Below, piece by piece: positions 61,368-64,000 of a DNA stretch of 64,000 nt. Under the pieces are notes generated by a model. The model did no database searches. It was not told where the DNA came from and was given only the letters and a program-made list of their open reading frames with translations. Both the position numbers and the translations under genes were made by a program. The DNA is taken from positions 4,045,001-4,109,000 of the forward strand of contig NC_015259.1 in the NCBI RefSeq assembly GCF_000192745.1, in the 5' to 3' direction. Position 1 is the stretch's first letter, and every line of letters begins with the position of its first letter. The DNA is from Polymorphum gilvum SL003B-26A1 (GTDB lineage Bacteria > Pseudomonadota > Alphaproteobacteria > Rhizobiales > Stappiaceae).

Positions 61368-62918
61368 TCATCCGCCGTAGACGATGCCATTCGGACGATC
61401 GCCGACCGGCACCGTGCTCACCACTTCCTGCCTCTCGACGTCGATGATCGACACGCTGTCATCGGCGATGTTGGTCACGAACACCAAGGCACCGTCCGCC
61501 GATGCCGAGACGCCATGTGCGCCGCCACCGGTGGTGAGGGTTTTCACCACCTGACCCGTCGCGGTGTCGATCACGGACACGGTGTCGTTCGGCTCCGCGT
61601 CGGTGCCCTGGTTGGCCACATAGACATAGGCTCCGTCCGGGGTCGCGAACATCTGGATCGGATTCGGCCCGACATCGATCCTGTCCGTCACCTCGCGGGT
61701 AGAGGTGTCGATGACCGCCACACGGTTTTCGTCCCGAAGCGAGACGTAGACCTGAGCGCCCGAAGGCGTGAAGCCGACCTGGACCGGCGCTGCGCCCACC
61801 GGAATGCGCGCAACCTCGGAGAGCGCCTGCGTGTCGATGACGGACACGGATCCGTCCTCGACATTGGCCACATAGAGCTCGGTTTCATCCGGGCTAAGCC
61901 GCAGGCCGTGCGGATAGTCGCCCGTCGCAATGCGCCCGATGACCTCGGCCTTTTCGAGATCAACCACCGCGATCTCGTCGCCGCCCGACAGCGCGACAAA
62001 CGCGCGCCCCAGCCGGTCCGCAACAACATGCGCCGGGTGGGAGCCCACGGCGACGGTCGCCTTGGGCGCGGCGATGTTCTGCGGATCGAAAATGACCAGC
62101 AGACCCTCGGCCGCGCCTTCCGCGCCATGCCCGTGCCCGTCCGCGCCATGATCTCCGCCGGCAGCAGGCTCGCCAACCGCCAACAGCAGCTTGCCATCGG
62201 GGGTCAGATCGACGTTGTGAGGAGCGACCGGGATCGAGACGGTGTCGACCGCTCCGGTGCCGAGGTCGATGGCGCTGATCGAGTTGCCGCCTTCATTGGC
62301 GGAATAGACGGTTCCACCTGTCTGACCCAAGGGTGCCGACGCCTCGCCGGCATTCGCCGTCAGCCAGGCCTGCATTTCGGCGATCTCGCGCTCCTGCGCC
62401 GCGATGATCTGGGCGGCCCATTCTTTCGTTTGCGGATCGTCCCCATATTGCTGGACGATCCTGGCCATGTCGATCGCACCCAGATGATGCGGGATCATGC
62501 CCCGGACGAAGGCGACATCCGGATCGTCGGCCATGACGCCGTCCATCATCGGTCCGTGCATCGCATCCATGGCCTCGATATTGGCCCGAGTGAAGTCGGG
62601 AAGGCTTTCATTCGCCGGAGCCGCCTCGGCGTGCGGCGTGGCCATCATCCCGCCCTGCATCATCTGCTGCATCGCGCCCATGCATTCAGGAGTCATGGCC
62701 TGCATAATGGCCCGGCACTGCTCGGGCATCATCCCTTGCATGCCGGTCATGCCCTGCATGTGGGGCATGTGGCCTGTGGGAGGCGTCGGCGCGGGCACCT
62801 GCTCCGCCTGTGCGGGCGGGGTTGCCGGGTGGTGGGTGTCATGCTCGGCCTGAGCGAAGGCAGCGCCCGCCAGGCCGGAGAGGATGCTGGCGCAAAGGGC
62901 GATTACGGTTCGATTCAT
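61368..62918 (-). CDS. Secreted DUF305 and YVTN beta-propeller metal-resistance protein
   Basis: The 516-residue protein has a signal peptide (MNRTVIALCASILSGLAGAAFAQ) and a Met/His-rich stretch (MPHMQGMTGMQGMMPEQC). The DUF305 domain with MIPHHLGAIDMA (about 141-152, metal-binding His pair) follows. A seven-bladed YVTN-type propeller from about residue 203 carries repeats such as VSVIDTATGQVVKTLTTGG. A His-rich loop (GGDHGADGHGHG) breaks one blade. It probably binds copper in the periplasm. AAGGA is spaced 8 bases from ATG 62918; another ATG lies 9 bases upstream. Confidence 0.88.
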   Translation of the reverse strand: MNRTVIALCASILSGLAGAAFAQAEHDTHHPATPPAQAEQVPAPTPPTGHMPHMQGMTGMQGMMPEQCRAIMQAMTPECMGAMQQMMQGGMMATPHAEAAPANESLPDFTRANIEAMDAMHGPMMDGVMADDPDVAFVRGMIPHHLGAIDMARIVQQYGDDPQTKEWAAQIIAAQEREIAEMQAWLTANAGEASAPLGQTGGTVYSANEGGNSISAIDLGTGAVDTVSIPVAPHNVDLTPDGKLLLAVGEPAAGGDHGADGHGHGAEGAAEGLLVIFDPQNIAAPKATVAVGSHPAHVVADRLGRAFVALSGGDEIAVVDLEKAEVIGRIATGDYPHGLRLSPDETELYVANVEDGSVSVIDTQALSEVARIPVGAAPVQVGFTPSGAQVYVSLRDENRVAVIDTSTREVTDRIDVGPNPIQMFATPDGAYVYVANQGTDAEPNDTVSVIDTATGQVVKTLTTGGGAHGVSASADGALVFVTNIADDSVSIIDVERQEVVSTVPVGDRPNGIVYGG

Positions 62919-63049
62919 TGATTTCATCCTTTGGTTCCGAGAGCCCCGGCCCGGATTCGCGGACGCGGTTCTCCGTTCTGTTCGTCGGTTTCTCGGGTTG
63001 GCGCGGGGCGGCCGGAGACATCTCGGGATCTCCCGACAATTCCCGGCGC

Positions 63050-63460
63050 TCACGCCGCGATCAGACGGGGCGGCTTCAGGATTCCTGCGGGGGATCGCCC
63101 GCAGAAGTTACGGCGCAGACAGAGAAAAACCTCACTACTTGCGGATACGCCCAACGCCGGCGGCTCGACGGGAACGGCGGCGATCAGACAGGCTTGGCAG
63201 CAGTCCACCAGACTGACGCCGCTGTCAGCACTGACGCAGCCAGCAGTTGAACCAGCGCCATGGTCAACCAGCATGTGATGCTGGGTGCAGTGGCCTGCCG
63301 TGGCGGCGCTCTGTTGCTGGTGGATGGCGTGTCCGGCTGGGCCGGCATGTGCCGGCGCCTGCAGAACCAGGGCGCCGATGGCAAGCAGCAGGATGCAGAC
63401 TGCAACCTGGCGCAATCGGCCATACCCCGCCCGAAAAGCAACTCGTGCACGCTCGCTCAT
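63050..63460 (-). CDS. DUF2946-like small secreted protein
   Basis: The 136-residue product has a basic N-terminus and one hydrophobic signal or anchor helix (VAVCILLLAIGALVLQAPAHA). A Cys/His-rich stretch (HCTQHHMLVDHGAGSTAGC and SLVDCCQACLIA) follows. DUF2946 proteins of this shape occur with copper genes. I start at ATG 63460 (MSERARVAFRAGY). The function is not established. Confidence 0.62.
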   Translation of the reverse strand: MSERARVAFRAGYGRLRQVAVCILLLAIGALVLQAPAHAGPAGHAIHQQQSAATAGHCTQHHMLVDHGAGSTAGCVSADSGVSLVDCCQACLIAAVPVEPPALGVSASSEVFLCLRRNFCGRSPAGILKPPRLIAA

Positions 63461-63625
63461 GCGCCACCTGCCTTCTCGGTGCCCCGCGAGACCGATGCGT
63501 TGCCGCGTTCCCGCCGCGCGCCACCAGCCGTGACGAGACCGCTCCGCTGACGGAGGCAAGTCGCCTCGGCCAGGTGCTGCTTTCGATCATGCGCAAGCTG
63601 GGCGGTCATGTCGGGCCTGCCTGTG

Positions 63626-64000
63626 TCAGATTTCCCGTGAACCGAGGAAGCGCCCGAAGCTGCGGGTGGTCTGGCCGAACAGGAACGCTTCGTAGGGTTC
63701 GGGATCCACGCCCGGAAAATCCATGCCAGGCGAACCGGCGGGCATGCCGGGAACGGCCAGCCCTGTCGCCTCGGGCCGCTCGGACAGAAGGCGGCGGATT
63801 GCTTCGGCGGGGACATGGCCCTCGACCACATAGCCGCCCACCTCGGCGGTGTGGCACGATGCCAGATCGGCCGGCACGCCGAGGCGTTGCTTGAGGCTGT
63901 CCATGTCGGCGGACTCCACCACCCGCACAGGGAACCCCGCCGCCTCGATATGCGCGACCCAGCCGTCACAGCAGCCGCAGGACGGATCCTTGCTGACGCT
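63626..64000 (-). CDS. DUF411 metal-binding protein (partial, cut by the window end)
   Basis: The frame enters from the window edge and begins SVSKDPSCGCCDGWVAHIEAAG. It continues with FPVRVVESADMDSLKQRLGVPADLASCHTAEVGGYVVEGHVPAEAI and ends FLGSREI. CGCC and the CHTAEVGGY motif are hallmarks of DUF411, a periplasmic family linked to copper resistance. The N-terminus, including any signal peptide, lies outside the window. Confidence 0.85.
   Translation of the reverse strand, partial: SVSKDPSCGCCDGWVAHIEAAGFPVRVVESADMDSLKQRLGVPADLASCHTAEVGGYVVEGHVPAEAIRRLLSERPEATGLAVPGMPAGSPGMDFPGVDPEPYEAFLFGQTTRSFGRFLGSREI

Noticed and set aside
61076-61447. Plus-strand frame of 123 codons at the prophage edge
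   Set aside because: One hydrophobic stretch is present, but the rest is arginine-rich, no ribosome-binding site is seen, and the end overlaps the DUF305 gene.

Overview
The window is high-GC bacterial DNA with the gene content of an alphaproteobacterium. TRAP transporters, a pheS/pheT pair, an MsrA/CHAD pair and many short overlapping genes suggest Hyphomicrobiales (possibly Stappia/Roseibium-like), but no rRNA or other decisive marker is present, so the genus is only a guess.

Layout. (1) 1-14.5 kb is ordinary chromosome: a TRAP transporter operon with a dehydrogenase and a DUF3237 protein, a class II amidotransferase, pheS - membrane protein - pheT, an M48 protease, a chemoreceptor with a small partner gene, msrA-CHAD, a small membrane protein and tRNA-Ser(GGA). 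(2) 14.7-22.9 kb is a minus-strand type I restriction-modification operon (half-size HsdS, HsdM, HsdS, DUF3800, HsdR, DUF45 metalloprotease) with a visible promoter and operator-like repeat. (3) 22.9-26.9 kb holds a tightly overlapping recombinase operon (small protein, DUF2924, serine recombinase, HTH protein), an unknown gene and a ParDE-type toxin-antitoxin pair. (4) 27.3-36.1 kb is the early/replication and DNA-modification part of a prophage-like element: a Toprim/helicase-like protein, small overlapping genes, a ParB-domain adenine/N4-type methyltransferase, a C5-cytosine methyltransferase and DUF3489. (5) An IS1111-type insertion sequence lies at about 36.16-37.74 kb. (6) 37.8-60.85 kb is a siphophage-like packaging, head and tail cluster: terminase, gpW-like, portal, protease-capsid fusion, tail tube, tape measure, then gene-transfer-agent-type tail-tip genes (DUF2460, DUF2163, NlpC/P60, TIM-barrel baseplate protein) and a DUF2793 fibre. 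A CmtR-like regulator and cation efflux pump are inserted in it, and a lysis cassette sits inside the tail-tip block. (7) 61.4-64 kb looks like copper or other metal resistance cargo: a DUF305/beta-propeller protein, a DUF2946-like protein and a partial DUF411 protein.

How it works together. The tRNA and recombinase suggest that everything from about 14.5 kb onward is acquired DNA. No repressor or tyrosine integrase is recognisable, so the element may use the serine recombinase or may be decayed or domesticated. The methyltransferases and type I RM system would protect or police DNA, while metal efflux genes are carried as cargo.

The strongest unusual signals are: (a) a methyltransferase gene whose 3' half appears to be coding in two frames (codon-position bias switches frame near 34.2 kb, and the alternate frame has operon-style start and stop overlaps); (b) a palindrome of about 58 bp, with a 48-bp core and a 2-bp centre, inside the helicase gene; (c) an IS1111 element with 12-bp subterminal repeats and a roughly 395-bp non-coding tail that may encode a guide RNA. 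All protein family calls come from reading the translations, not from database searches.
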